Source: Alphaproteobacteria bacterium
GTDB lineage: Bacteria > Pseudomonadota > Alphaproteobacteria > CAAGCB01 > CAG-977
Reading direction: 5' to 3'
Assembly: GCA_024407875.1 (NCBI GenBank)
Contig: JAKSVT010000019.1
Coordinates: 1-37,045 of the forward strand
DNA: 37,045 nt
Below, piece by piece: positions 4,979 through 13,648 of this stretch; the stretch's first letter is position 1; each line of letters begins with the position of its first letter. The notes below the pieces were generated by a model. That model had not been told where the DNA came from and ran no database searches. It saw nothing but the letters and a program-made list of their open reading frames with translations. A program made the position numbers and the translations under genes.

Positions 4979-6343
4979 ATGACTGATATTCCATATAAAA
5001 TTTATTTAAGTGAAAGTGATTTGCCAAAATATTGGTATAATGTTAGAGCTGATATGAAGAATAAACCAGCTCCACTATTGAATCCTCAAACACATAAACC
5101 TTGTACAGAAGAAGAACTTTCCAAAATTTTTTGTAGTGAGTTAGCAAAACAAGAATTAAATGAAACAGATCGTTTTATCGAAATTCCAACTGAAGTTCGT
5201 GATTTCTATAAAATGTATCGTCCAGCTCCATTAACAAGAGCATATTGCCTTGAAAAAAAATTAGGTACACCTGCTAAAATTTATTATAAATTCGAAGGTA
5301 ATAATACATCAGGTAGTCATAAGTTAAATTCAGCTATAGCTCAAGCATATTATGCTAAAAAGCAAGGATTGAAAGGGGTAACAACGGAAACTGGAGCCGG
5401 CCAATGGGGTACAGCGATGGCCATGGCTTGTGCATATCTTGATTTGGATTGTATTGTATATCAAGTTAGGTGCTCTTATGAGCAAAAACCTCATCGTAGA
5501 GAAGTCATTAGAACTTATGGTGCAAGAGCAATTCCTTCACCAAGTATGGAAACTGAAGTGGGACGTAAAATTAATGCAGAATTTCCTGGTTGTACAGGTA
5601 GTTTAGGTTGTGCCATTAGTGAAGCTGTTGAAACTGCTACTAAAAAACCAGGATACCGATATGTTCTAGGATCTGTTCTTAGCCAAGTTTTATTGCATCA
5701 AACGATTATTGGGTTAGAAGCAAAAGCTGCTATGGATAAATACGGTATTAAACCAGATGTTATTATTGGGTGTGCTGGTGGTGGATCTAACTTAGGTGGT
5801 TTGATTAGCCCATTTATGGGAGAAAAATTGCGTGGCGAAGCTGATTATGAGTTTATAGCAGTTGAACCTGCAAGTTGCCCATCTTTGACACGTGGAATAT
5901 ATGCTTATGATTATTGTGATACAGGATGTGTTTGTCCATTACAAAAAATGTATACATTAGGATCTAGCTTTATGCCAAGTGCAAATCATTCAGGTGGTTT
6001 ACGTTATCATGGTATGAGTTCTATTTTAAGTCAATTATATGACGATGGATTAATGCAAGCTCGTTCTGTTAGTCAAACAGATGTATTTGCTGCAGCTGAA
6101 TTGTTCTGCCGAGCAGAAGGTACTTTGCCAGCTCCTGAAAGTAGTCATGCTATTAAAGTTGCTATAGACGAAGCTTTAAAGTGTAAAGAAACTGGTGAAG
6201 CAAAAACTATTTTGTTTGGTCTAACTGGGACAGGATATTTTGATATGAAAGCTTATGCTGCATTTAATGATGGAACAATGAGCGATTATATTCCAACAGA
6301 TGAAGAAATTCAAAAATCTATTGCCAAGATTCCTCAGATTTAA
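4979..6343 (+). CDS. trpB: Tryptophan synthase beta chain-like PLP enzyme (TrpB2 type)
   Basis: The 454-residue length and the N-terminal extension (SESDLPKYWYNVRADM...) are those of the TrpB2 subgroup rather than the roughly 400-residue TrpB1. The PLP lysine is K115 in NNTSGSHKLNSA. The Gly-rich phosphate loop is GCAGGGSNLGG, and GLTGTGYFDM is near the C-terminus. The enzyme condenses indole with serine to give tryptophan. No trpA or other trp gene is nearby, so it may work on free indole taken up or released by other enzymes, as proposed for TrpB2 proteins. The serine transporter gene sstT follows 183 bp downstream and could supply the co-substrate. The start is supported by SD AGAGAGG. Confidence 0.9.
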   Translation: MTDIPYKIYLSESDLPKYWYNVRADMKNKPAPLLNPQTHKPCTEEELSKIFCSELAKQELNETDRFIEIPTEVRDFYKMYRPAPLTRAYCLEKKLGTPAKIYYKFEGNNTSGSHKLNSAIAQAYYAKKQGLKGVTTETGAGQWGTAMAMACAYLDLDCIVYQVRCSYEQKPHRREVIRTYGARAIPSPSMETEVGRKINAEFPGCTGSLGCAISEAVETATKKPGYRYVLGSVLSQVLLHQTIIGLEAKAAMDKYGIKPDVIIGCAGGGSNLGGLISPFMGEKLRGEADYEFIAVEPASCPSLTRGIYAYDYCDTGCVCPLQKMYTLGSSFMPSANHSGGLRYHGMSSILSQLYDDGLMQARSVSQTDVFAAAELFCRAEGTLPAPESSHAIKVAIDEALKCKETGEAKTILFGLTGTGYFDMKAYAAFNDGTMSDYIPTDEEIQKSIAKIPQI

Positions 6344-6406
6344 AAACGTATTTAATTAGATTTTCAAAAATAATTAATTCTAATTGAGAACGAAGGTACC
6401 TATAAA

Positions 6407-6443
6407 GAGCTTTTTTATAATTGTTACAAAATTTGAAAAGCTC
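6407..6443 (+). terminator. Possible terminator after trpB
   Basis: GAGCTTTT (6407-6414) pairs with AAAAGCTC (6436-6443) around a 21-base loop and is followed by AATTGTTGGTTTTT. The large loop makes the call tentative. Confidence 0.4.
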
Positions 6444-6526
6444 AATTGTTGGTTTTTCAAAAAAATGATTGTTCAATTTTTCAATTTATATATATTGTTA
6501 TATTAAAATATTTATAGGATTTTATT

Positions 6527-7753
6527 ATGAAAAAATTTTTTGAATTTTGGGATCATACAAGTTTAGTTTTTCGTATTGCTATTGGCGTAGTATTGGGAGT
6601 TTGTTTTGCTCTTTATATTCCTCAATTAAAGTTTGTTTCTGCCTTTGGAAAAATATTTGTTGGGCTTTTAAAATCTATAGCTCCAGTTCTTGTGTTCGTT
6701 TTAGTTATTAGCTCTTTAACTAACGCAAAAGGTAAGATAGGTAAACGTTTCCGTATTGTAATTTGTTTATATATGGCAAGCACATTTTTAGCGGCATTAT
6801 TAGCAGTTGTTGCTTGTAGATTATTTCCTATTACAATTAAATTGGTAAATGTTTCTAGTACTTCTAATCCACCAAGCGGAATAAGTGTGGTATTAACAAA
6901 TATATTAACAGGAATAGCAACAAATCCAATTGTTGCAATTATGAATTCAAGTTATTTAGCAATTCTTTTTTGGGCGGTTGTTTTTGGATTAGCATTAAAA
7001 AGCTTAGCTTCTAGTTCAACATGTCAAATTTTTACAGATGTTTCTAGTGCAGTTTCAAAAGTAGTATCTTGGATAATTCAATTGGCTCCTTTGGGTATAA
7101 TGGGATTAGTTTTTGATGCTGTATTAGATAATGGATTATCAATTTTTTCGGATTATGGAAAACTTTTGGCTGTATTGGTAGGTACAATGATTTTAATGGC
7201 TTTGGTTATAGATCCATTAATAGAATTTATTGTTTTAAGAAAAAATCCATATCCATTGGTATTTAAATGTTTGTCAGAAAGTGGTTTAACAGCTTTCTTT
7301 ACACGTAGTTCTGCAGCAAATATTCCTGTAAATATTAAACTTTGTGAGGAATTAGGCTTGGATAAAGACTTTTATTCTGTGTCTATTCCATTAGGTGCAA
7401 CTATTAATATGGATGGGGCTGCTATTACAATTACTGTTATGGCTTTAACTATGGCAACGACATTAGGAATTCAAGTTGATTTTTGTTCAGCTTTAATATT
7501 AAGTTTGTTGGCTACAGTTGGAGCCTGTGGCGCTGCGGGTGTTGCAGGAGGATCAATACTTCTTATTCCTATGGCTTGTTCATTATTTGGAATAAGTGAA
7601 GATTTGGCTATGCAAGCAGTCGCTGTAGGATTTATTATTGGGGTTGTTCAAGATTCTTGTGAAACAGCGATTAATTCAGCTGGTGATGTAATGTTTACAG
7701 CAGCTGCTGATTATTACGAAAAAAGTAAATTGAAAGAAATAGAAAATTTATAA
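6527..7753 (+). CDS. sstT: Serine/threonine:Na+ symporter SstT
   Basis: This 408-residue integral membrane protein of the dicarboxylate/amino acid:cation symporter family begins with the SstT-type N-terminus (FWDHTSLVFRIAIGVVLGV). About eight membrane helices and re-entrant regions are present. TAFFTRSSAANIPVN is the serine-rich hairpin motif. GATINMDGAAI and GVVQDSCETAINSAGD are the substrate- and sodium-binding segments of the C-terminal half. Full length for the family. It imports serine and threonine with sodium. The SD is AGGA, 11 bases before the ATG. It probably has its own promoter in the AT-rich 180 bp upstream. The functional link to TrpB via serine is inference from proximity. Confidence 0.92.
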   Translation: MKKFFEFWDHTSLVFRIAIGVVLGVCFALYIPQLKFVSAFGKIFVGLLKSIAPVLVFVLVISSLTNAKGKIGKRFRIVICLYMASTFLAALLAVVACRLFPITIKLVNVSSTSNPPSGISVVLTNILTGIATNPIVAIMNSSYLAILFWAVVFGLALKSLASSSTCQIFTDVSSAVSKVVSWIIQLAPLGIMGLVFDAVLDNGLSIFSDYGKLLAVLVGTMILMALVIDPLIEFIVLRKNPYPLVFKCLSESGLTAFFTRSSAANIPVNIKLCEELGLDKDFYSVSIPLGATINMDGAAITITVMALTMATTLGIQVDFCSALILSLLATVGACGAAGVAGGSILLIPMACSLFGISEDLAMQAVAVGFIIGVVQDSCETAINSAGDVMFTAAADYYEKSKLKEIENL

Positions 7754-7815
7754 TTTTCTAAGCTTAGCTTATACAAAATATTCTCAATTAAGGTTAAAAT
7801 TTTGGCAAAAAAAAG

Positions 7816-8619
7816 ATGAAAAAATATGCACTTGAACATAGAACTATGTATCATTACTCTAAACCTGTTGTTGAGAGTACTCATACAATTCATTTAATGC
7901 CAAGAAATGAACCTGGACAAGTTTGGAAAAATTTTCAAATAGAAATTTATCCTCAACCGAGTGAACAAAAAATTGTCGAAGATCAATTTAATAATACTGT
8001 TCTATTAATTAAAGAAAAAACATCTCATACAGATTTTTCTGTTTTGGTAAAAAGTATAATTAGTGTTGATAATAAAAATAATCCAACAATAGATAATAAT
8101 GATATTTGGCTTCAAAAATCTTCATTAGTTTCTTGGAATGATGATGTTATAAAATTTGCAAAAGAAATATTTAAGCCATATCGCCCAAGATTAGATGCTG
8201 TTATGGATTTAATTCATAAGATTAAGACAGAATTTACATATGCTCCAAATTCTACAATTATAGGAACAAGTGTAGGTGATATCTTGGAACGTAAGTGTGG
8301 AGTTTGTCAGGATTTTGCACATTTTATGATTGCTTGTTGTAGATGTATGGGAATTCCAGCTCAGTATGTAAGTGGATATTTAAATACAGGTTCAGGATCT
8401 GTAGGAACGGGAGCAACACATGCTTGGGTTAGTGTTTATATTCCAGATAGAGGATTTATAGATTTTGATCCAACTAATGATTGTGTAGTTAATGATGACT
8501 ATATTGTTTTATGTCGTGGTAGAGATTATAATGACATAAGTCCTATTAGTGGATTGTTGACAGGTGGAGGCCAACAAACAATGCATGTCGTGGTACAAGT
8601 AGATGAAATTAAAGAATAA
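7816..8619 (+). CDS. Transglutaminase-like cysteine peptidase with bacterial N-terminal domain
   Basis: This 267-residue protein has an N-terminal beta domain (residues 1-80, EHRTMYHYSKPVVESTHTIH), followed by a transglutaminase-like fold. The catalytic Cys is in RKCGVCQDFAHFM, the His in THAWVSVYIP and the Asp in DFDPTND. There is no signal peptide, so it acts in the cytoplasm. It heads a three-gene operon with a permuted ATP-grasp and an alpha-E protein, a neighbourhood conserved in many bacteria and proposed to make or modify peptides or amide bonds. The substrate is unknown. The ATG has no clear SD (an A-run precedes it), so its start is less certain than those of the next genes. Confidence 0.85.
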   Translation: MKKYALEHRTMYHYSKPVVESTHTIHLMPRNEPGQVWKNFQIEIYPQPSEQKIVEDQFNNTVLLIKEKTSHTDFSVLVKSIISVDNKNNPTIDNNDIWLQKSSLVSWNDDVIKFAKEIFKPYRPRLDAVMDLIHKIKTEFTYAPNSTIIGTSVGDILERKCGVCQDFAHFMIACCRCMGIPAQYVSGYLNTGSGSVGTGATHAWVSVYIPDRGFIDFDPTNDCVVNDDYIVLCRGRDYNDISPISGLLTGGGQQTMHVVVQVDEIKE

Positions 8620-8635
8620 AATCTAGGAGATTTTT

Positions 8636-10099
8636 ATGAATATATTAAATTATGATCCACAAGATTTTTATGATGAATTATTTATAGAACAAGGTAAAGT
8701 TCGTTCTTGTGCAAAAGCTTTAATAAGTACAATTACAAAAATGCCTGATGGTGAATTGCAAAGAAGACAAAAGGCTGCTGAAGCTTCTTTTATGGATACT
8801 GGTATTACTTTTGCTGTATACGGAAATAAAGAAAGTACAGAAAAGATTATTCCTTTTGATGTAATTCCTAGAATTGTAGATGCTAAATCTTGGGAACCTT
8901 TAGAAAAAGGTTTGCAACAAAGAACGTATGCAATGAATTGCTTTTTAAATGATATTTATGGTGAACAAAAAATATTGAAAGATAAAGTAATTCCAGAGCA
9001 ATTAGTAAAAACATGTATAGCTTATAGAAAAGAATGTGATGGATTAAAACCACCTAGATCTATTTGGGCTCATATTACAGGTACTGATTTGGTTCGTGAT
9101 AAAGATGGGACTTTTTATGTTTTAGAAGATAATATGCGTTGCCCTAGTGGAGTTTCATATGTGCTACAAAATAGACGCGTATTAAAACAAACTTTTCCAC
9201 AAGTTTTCTCAAAGTGTGCTATTCGTTCAGTTGATGCTTATCCAACTAAATTAAGAGAAATGCTCAAATATTTAGCTCCGGATAATATTGATGAACCTAA
9301 TGTCGTTGTGTTAACACCAGGTATTTATAATTCAGCTTACTATGAGCATTCATTTTTAGCTCAACAAATGGGCGTTGATTTGGTTTGTGGAAATGACTTA
9401 GTTGTTCAAGATAATAAGGTCTATGAGAAAACAACAAAAGGCTTAAAACAAGTGCATGTAATTTACAGAAGAATAGATGATGATTTTCTTGATCCGAAAG
9501 TATTTAGAGCAGATTCTGTTTTAGGTGTTCCTGGAATTTTTGATGCTTATAAATCTGGAAATGTCGCTTTAGCTAATGCTCCAGGTTGTGGTGTAGCTGA
9601 TGATAAGGCTATTTATTCTTACGTTCCAAAAATTATTAAATATTATTTGGATGAAGATAATATTATTCCAAATGTACCAACTTATGTTTGTGATAATGAA
9701 AAAGACAAAAAATACGTTATTGAAAATATAGCCAAAATGGTTGTTAAAGCTGTAGGTGAGTCTGGTGGATATGGGATGCTTGTAGGACCGCAAGCTTCTA
9801 AAAATGATTTGGAAGAATTTAAAAATAGAATTAATTCAAATCCACGTAATTATATTGCACAACCATTGATTTCTTTAAGTAGAGTTCCAACTTTAGTTGA
9901 AGGAAATTTTGAGGGAAGACACGTCGATTTAAGACCTTATATTATTCAAGGCAAAGAAATTTATGTTTTACCAGGAGGATTGACTAGAGTTGCGTTAAAG
10001 AGAGGTTCTTATGTAGTTAACTCTTCACAAGGTGGAGGGGCTAAAGATACATGGGTAATGTCAAAACAAAAAAATGAAGGAGAAGACAATGTTAAGTAG
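8636..10099 (+). CDS. Circularly permuted ATP-grasp protein (DUF404/DUF407 type)
   Basis: This 487-residue protein has features of the circularly permuted ATP-grasp type 2 family. GITFAVYGN is near the N-terminus and RSIWAHITGTDLVRD with FYVLEDNMRCPSGVSYVLQN lies in the first half. VVKAVGESGGYGMLVGP and PYIIQGKEIYVLPGGLTRVA are in the second. ATP-grasp enzymes join a carboxylate to an amine via an acyl phosphate, so a peptide or amide ligase is expected; the real product is unknown. SD AGGAG stands before the ATG, 16 bp after the transglutaminase-like gene. Its end overlaps the alpha-E gene by 11 bp. Confidence 0.88.
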   Translation: MNILNYDPQDFYDELFIEQGKVRSCAKALISTITKMPDGELQRRQKAAEASFMDTGITFAVYGNKESTEKIIPFDVIPRIVDAKSWEPLEKGLQQRTYAMNCFLNDIYGEQKILKDKVIPEQLVKTCIAYRKECDGLKPPRSIWAHITGTDLVRDKDGTFYVLEDNMRCPSGVSYVLQNRRVLKQTFPQVFSKCAIRSVDAYPTKLREMLKYLAPDNIDEPNVVVLTPGIYNSAYYEHSFLAQQMGVDLVCGNDLVVQDNKVYEKTTKGLKQVHVIYRRIDDDFLDPKVFRADSVLGVPGIFDAYKSGNVALANAPGCGVADDKAIYSYVPKIIKYYLDEDNIIPNVPTYVCDNEKDKKYVIENIAKMVVKAVGESGGYGMLVGPQASKNDLEEFKNRINSNPRNYIAQPLISLSRVPTLVEGNFEGRHVDLRPYIIQGKEIYVLPGGLTRVALKRGSYVVNSSQGGGAKDTWVMSKQKNEGEDNVK

Positions 10100-11024
10100 A
10101 GTTGCAGATTCTTTGTTTTGGATTTCTCGTTATATTGAACGTGCTGAAAACATTGCTCGTGAAATTGATGCTAATATCAATTTAATGCTTGATTTACCTG
10201 ACGAAGAAAGAAACTGGGATCCATTAATTCAAACGGTTGGTAGTAACGATGAATTCTATGAAAAGTTTGGCGAAGCTACTATTGAAAATGTTATGGATTT
10301 TTTGGTGTTAGATGAAGAAAATCCAAATAGTGTTATTTCTTGTATAGCAAAGGCTAGAGAAAATGCACGTTGTGTTAGAGAAATTATTACTCTTGAAATG
10401 TGGCTTCATATTAATAAATTTTATCATAGACTAAGAGACAAGGCTATTAAGGATGAATTATTAAATAATCCTCATGATTTTTGCACTGAAATTAAAATAT
10501 TTTGCCAATTATATGTAGGTATTCAAGAAGGTTCTATGAGCCATAATGAAGGTTGGAATTTCTCTTGGTTGGGAAGATTGTTGGAACGTATTGATCAAAC
10601 TTCAAGATTATTAGATGTTAAATACTATATTTTGTTGCCTAATGTAAGTATGGTTGGAATGTCTTTAGATATTGTTCAATGGAATGCTGTATTAAAAAGT
10701 GTAAGTGCTTTTGAAATGTTTAAAAAGACATATTCAAATGTTACTCCTCAAAATGTTGCTCAGTTTTTGATTTTAAATAAAGAATTTCCTCGTTCTTTTA
10801 TTTATTGCTTGGAGCATGCAGAAAAAGCTTTAAAGAGAATTACCAAAGATAAAGAACTAATTGGTCAAAAATCATTAAGATTAATAGGAAAACTTCGCTC
10901 TAAATTAGAGTTTTCTACAATTTCTGAAATTATTCAATCTGGACTTCATGAAACTATAGATGAAATTCAAATAGCTTTAATGGAAATTGATGAAACAATT
11001 AGAAAAGAATTTTTTAGCTTTTAA
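10089..11024 (+). CDS. Alpha-E domain protein (DUF403)
   Basis: This 311-residue, almost entirely helical protein starts MLSRVADSLFWISRYIERAE, the signature N-terminus of the alpha-E family. An upstream in-frame ATG at 10074 exists, but the strong SD GAAGGAGA lies just before ATG 10089, which also gives the usual family start. ENARCVREIITLEMW and NFSWLGRLLERIDQTSRLLD are further conserved helices. It is coupled translationally to the ATP-grasp gene and is the third member of the operon. Its role is thought to be as a helical partner of the ligase; no catalytic residues are known. Confidence 0.88.
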   Translation: MLSRVADSLFWISRYIERAENIAREIDANINLMLDLPDEERNWDPLIQTVGSNDEFYEKFGEATIENVMDFLVLDEENPNSVISCIAKARENARCVREIITLEMWLHINKFYHRLRDKAIKDELLNNPHDFCTEIKIFCQLYVGIQEGSMSHNEGWNFSWLGRLLERIDQTSRLLDVKYYILLPNVSMVGMSLDIVQWNAVLKSVSAFEMFKKTYSNVTPQNVAQFLILNKEFPRSFIYCLEHAEKALKRITKDKELIGQKSLRLIGKLRSKLEFSTISEIIQSGLHETIDEIQIALMEIDETIRKEFFSF

Positions 11025-11028
11025 AATA

Positions 11029-11049
11029 AAAGAGGCTTAAAGCCTCTTT
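11029..11049. terminator. Bidirectional terminator between alpha-E and glycosyltransferase genes
   Basis: AAAGAGGCTT-A-AAGCCTCTTT is a near-perfect hairpin between two convergent genes. A-rich and T-rich flanks on both sides suit termination in both directions. Confidence 0.75.
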
Positions 11050-11056
11050 CGTTCTA

Positions 11057-12202
11057 TTAGTTTAAATTTAATATGCTCTTATAAACGTCAATTGTTTTTT
11101 TGCACATTTTTTCTTTTGAAAAATCTTTTCTTACGCTTTCAACAGCAGCTATAGACATTTTTTTCTTTTCTTCTTCACTCATATCAAAGATTTTATCTAA
11201 AGCTTTAGCTAACGCTTCCTCATCACCAACAGGGACTAAGAAACCTGTTTCACCATCTTTTACAGTTTCTGTTGCTCCACCGTGATTAGAAGCAATAACC
11301 ATTTTACCCATAGCTTGAGCTTCTGGAACCACACGACCAAAAGCTTCAGGATCTGTTGATGCTGAAATAACGATGTCTGATAACATATATGCAACATCCA
11401 TTTCTGAACAATGATCAACAATTTGGCAAACTGATTCTAAATGAAGCTTTTTAATCTTTTTAAGCATTTCATTTAAATATCCTTTGCGACCTTGATCTGA
11501 CCCTACAAATAAGCATCTAAAATTTTTATGTTTCATTTTTGCAAGGGCATTTAATAAAACTAATTGTCCTTTCCAACGTGTTAAACGTCCTGGAAGCATA
11601 ATAATAGGCAAATCATCAGGAAGGTTCCATTTTTGAGATAAAGCAATTAATCTTTCTTGTGATATTTTCTTTATATCAAATTTATCAATATCAACGCCTC
11701 TGTGAATAACTTCAATTTTATTTTCATCAACTTCATAATTTGACAAAATATGTTGTTTAATAAAATTTGAAACAGCAATGGTTTTTACACCAGAAGTCAT
11801 AACAGCATTATATTTTCTTTTTAGTTTTATTGGACCAATATTGTAGGCGCCATGGAATGTTGTAACTAAAGGAATGCCGGCTTCTTCTGCTGCCCATTTT
11901 GCTGACCAAGCAGGAGCTCTTGATCTTGCATGTATAATATCTACATTTTTTTCTTTAATTATTTTAACAAGTTCCTTAGCATTTTTTCTCATTTTGAAGT
12001 AGTTCTTAGAGAAAACAGGTAAAGTAATATGTTCTGTTTTGTGTCTTGCCAATTCATGAACTAAGCGGCCACCACCTGAAACAACAATGGAAATCCAGCC
12101 TTCTTTATTTAAAGCGTCTGCCATTTCAATTGTGCCTCTTTCAACACCACCTTGATCTAATCTTGGCAATATTTGAAGAATAACGGGTTTACCATTTAAC
12201 AT
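11057..12202 (-). CDS. Family 4 glycosyltransferase (GT-B fold)
   Basis: This 381-residue retaining glycosyltransferase starts KPVILQILPRLDQGGVERGT, the N-terminal Rossmann domain with the Gly-rich acceptor loop. PGRLTRWKGQLVLLNALAK opens the C-terminal domain. DPEAFGRVVPEAQAMG carries the E-x7-E sugar-nucleotide motif, followed by ASNHGGATETV. Such enzymes usually act in LPS core, O-antigen or other surface glycan synthesis at the inner face of the cytoplasmic membrane. Donor and acceptor cannot be told. It is the last gene of a minus-strand block with the lipoprotein and GST genes. SD AAGGA precedes the ATG. Confidence 0.88.
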   Translation of the reverse strand: MLNGKPVILQILPRLDQGGVERGTIEMADALNKEGWISIVVSGGGRLVHELARHKTEHITLPVFSKNYFKMRKNAKELVKIIKEKNVDIIHARSRAPAWSAKWAAEEAGIPLVTTFHGAYNIGPIKLKRKYNAVMTSGVKTIAVSNFIKQHILSNYEVDENKIEVIHRGVDIDKFDIKKISQERLIALSQKWNLPDDLPIIMLPGRLTRWKGQLVLLNALAKMKHKNFRCLFVGSDQGRKGYLNEMLKKIKKLHLESVCQIVDHCSEMDVAYMLSDIVISASTDPEAFGRVVPEAQAMGKMVIASNHGGATETVKDGETGFLVPVGDEEALAKALDKIFDMSEEEKKKMSIAAVESVRKDFSKEKMCKKTIDVYKSILNLN

Positions 12203-12235
12203 ATCTATTAATCCTTAATTTTAAATTCTAATTAT

Positions 12236-12613
12236 TTATCTAGCAACATATGTAGGTCTACGTTCTTTATAACCGGCTTTTTTCATACATCTACTATACC
12301 AATAATTGCTTTGCCATTTTGATGGATATTTGTTGTTGACAAATATTGCCATAGATCCTTTATACGGAGTGAAGTTAGCCCAAATACCACCATCTTTCAA
12401 GTTTAATTTTAAATTTAATTTTTCAGGGGAGGTTGATAGAGGATTGTATGCTGTAAATGGCCAAAAATCAGCTCGTTTCAAACATATATTATGATCTCTT
12501 ACAAATTGTTCTCCTCCAACTGTTGGATTTTCCCAATAATAAAAATGGCTACTAGAACATGCTGATAGGGATAATATAAAAGATGATAATAAAATAATTT
12601 TCGTTATTTTCAT
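12236..12613 (-). CDS. Small lipoprotein
   Basis: This 125-residue protein has a lipoprotein signal (MKITKIILLSSFILSLSACS). The lipobox LSAC makes Cys19 the likely acylated residue. The mature part (HFYYWENPTVGGEQFVRDHN, two further Cys, WYSRCMKKAGYKERR near the end) is recognisable in general style as an alphaproteobacterial envelope lipoprotein, but the family is not identified. SD AAGGA lies upstream. It is transcribed between the GST and glycosyltransferase genes, with a 10-bp gap to the former and 33 bp to the latter, so the three are likely co-transcribed. Confidence 0.75.
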   Translation of the reverse strand: MKITKIILLSSFILSLSACSSSHFYYWENPTVGGEQFVRDHNICLKRADFWPFTAYNPLSTSPEKLNLKLNLKDGGIWANFTPYKGSMAIFVNNKYPSKWQSNYWYSRCMKKAGYKERRPTYVAR

Positions 12614-12623
12614 TGTAATATCC

Positions 12624-13322
12624 TTAGAAATCTAAGTTTGCATATGTTGAAGAAGGTTTTCTTATAGGTAATTTATCTAATAAAATTGATTTAAAAGATG
12701 GTCTTGATTTTAATCTTTGGTACCAATTTTTTAATTCTGGAAAATTTGGAGTTAAATCTTTTGCATACCAAGGGATATGACCTAAATAATCTAATATTGA
12801 AATTTGAGCTCCGGCACTTATATCTGCCATAGTAATATTTTCACCGGCTAACCAATGACGATTGTTTAATAAGCTTTCTATATAAAGTAAATAATTTTTT
12901 AAATTAGTTGTTGCTGCTCTAATAGCTTGAGTGTTTATATTTGATGCAGAATTGCCATTTAATGGCTTATATATTTTTTCTATGAATATTAATTTTGTTA
13001 TATTGTCATAGAAATTACGATCAAACAAATCACAAAGTCTTCTTACTTCAGCTCTGTCAAAAGATTCTGTACCTATAATTGATGCAGAACAAGATGTTGT
13101 TTCATATAAAAATTCAACAATAGGGTAATGCCCACAAATATATTTACCAATTGGATCAAATAATACAGGTACTTCTCCTGTAGGATTAATGTTTGTTCTG
13201 AATTCTACAGGCAAATTCCATGGCTCTACGCTTTTCATTTCAGCTTCAATGCCAATTTCAGATAAAGCTATTCTAACTTTACGCGAAAAAGGACAAAATG
13301 GATAATGAATTAACGTGAACAT
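12624..13322 (-). CDS. Glutathione S-transferase family protein
   Basis: This 232-residue protein has an N-terminal thioredoxin-like domain beginning FTLIHYPFCPFSRKVRIALS. The CPFS motif suggests an omega/beta-like active-site Cys. NPTGEVPVLFDPIG supplies the cis-Pro of the glutathione site. The C-terminal helical domain includes LAGENITMADISAGAQISIL, the usual N-capping box. An in-frame TTG lies four codons upstream (13334), but the SD GGAG falls between it and ATG 13320-13322, so the ATG is the start. It begins the minus-strand GST-lipoprotein-glycosyltransferase block. The substrate is unknown. Confidence 0.87.
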   Translation of the reverse strand: MFTLIHYPFCPFSRKVRIALSEIGIEAEMKSVEPWNLPVEFRTNINPTGEVPVLFDPIGKYICGHYPIVEFLYETTSCSASIIGTESFDRAEVRRLCDLFDRNFYDNITKLIFIEKIYKPLNGNSASNINTQAIRAATTNLKNYLLYIESLLNNRHWLAGENITMADISAGAQISILDYLGHIPWYAKDLTPNFPELKNWYQRLKSRPSFKSILLDKLPIRKPSSTYANLDF

Positions 13323-13453
13323 TTGTTTCTCCAAAAGACAAATATTTTCTCAATTTTTTAAATTATAATCTTAAAAGGTTTATAGGATGTAAATTTTATG
13401 AATGAAATTTCATTTATAGAAAGAGTTTTTTTGTTTAAAAATATTAAAAAATA

Positions 13454-13482
13454 TTGACGTTAAATATACTTAACATTATAAG
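13454..13482 (+). promoter_or_regulatory. Promoter of tRNA-Leu (and RNase D gene)
   Basis: TTGACG (13454-13459), a 17-bp spacer and TATAAG (13477-13482) end 10 bases before the tRNA 5' end. Confidence 0.7.
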
Positions 13483-13492
13483 TAACCTGAAT

Positions 13493-13579
13493 GCCCAAAT
13501 GGCGAAATTGGTAGACGCGATAGCTTCAGGTGCTATTATTCTAACGAGTATGGAGGTTCGAGTCCTCTTTTGGGCACCA
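13493..13579 (+). tRNA. tRNA-Leu (anticodon CAG)
   Basis: This is an 87-base cloverleaf with encoded CCA. The acceptor stem is GCCCAAA/TTTGGGC. The D arm contains TTGGTAGACGC. The anticodon stem ATAGC/GCTAT encloses loop TTCAGGT, giving anticodon CAG. A long variable arm typical of tRNA-Leu follows, and the T arm reads GAGGTTCGAGTCCTC. It lies just upstream of the RNase D-type gene, which probably shares its transcript. Confidence 0.95.
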
Positions 13580-13648
13580 AATAAGTATGGCATTTTGCTC
13601 TATTTAGTTGTTTTTTTAGATTTTATAGAATTCAAAGAGCTGGTTAAA

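Noticed and set aside
13454-13648. Extension of the RNase D gene upstream from TTG 13454
   Set aside because: It would translate through the tRNA-Leu gene and starts in the tRNA promoter; the exonuclease family start is at 13649.
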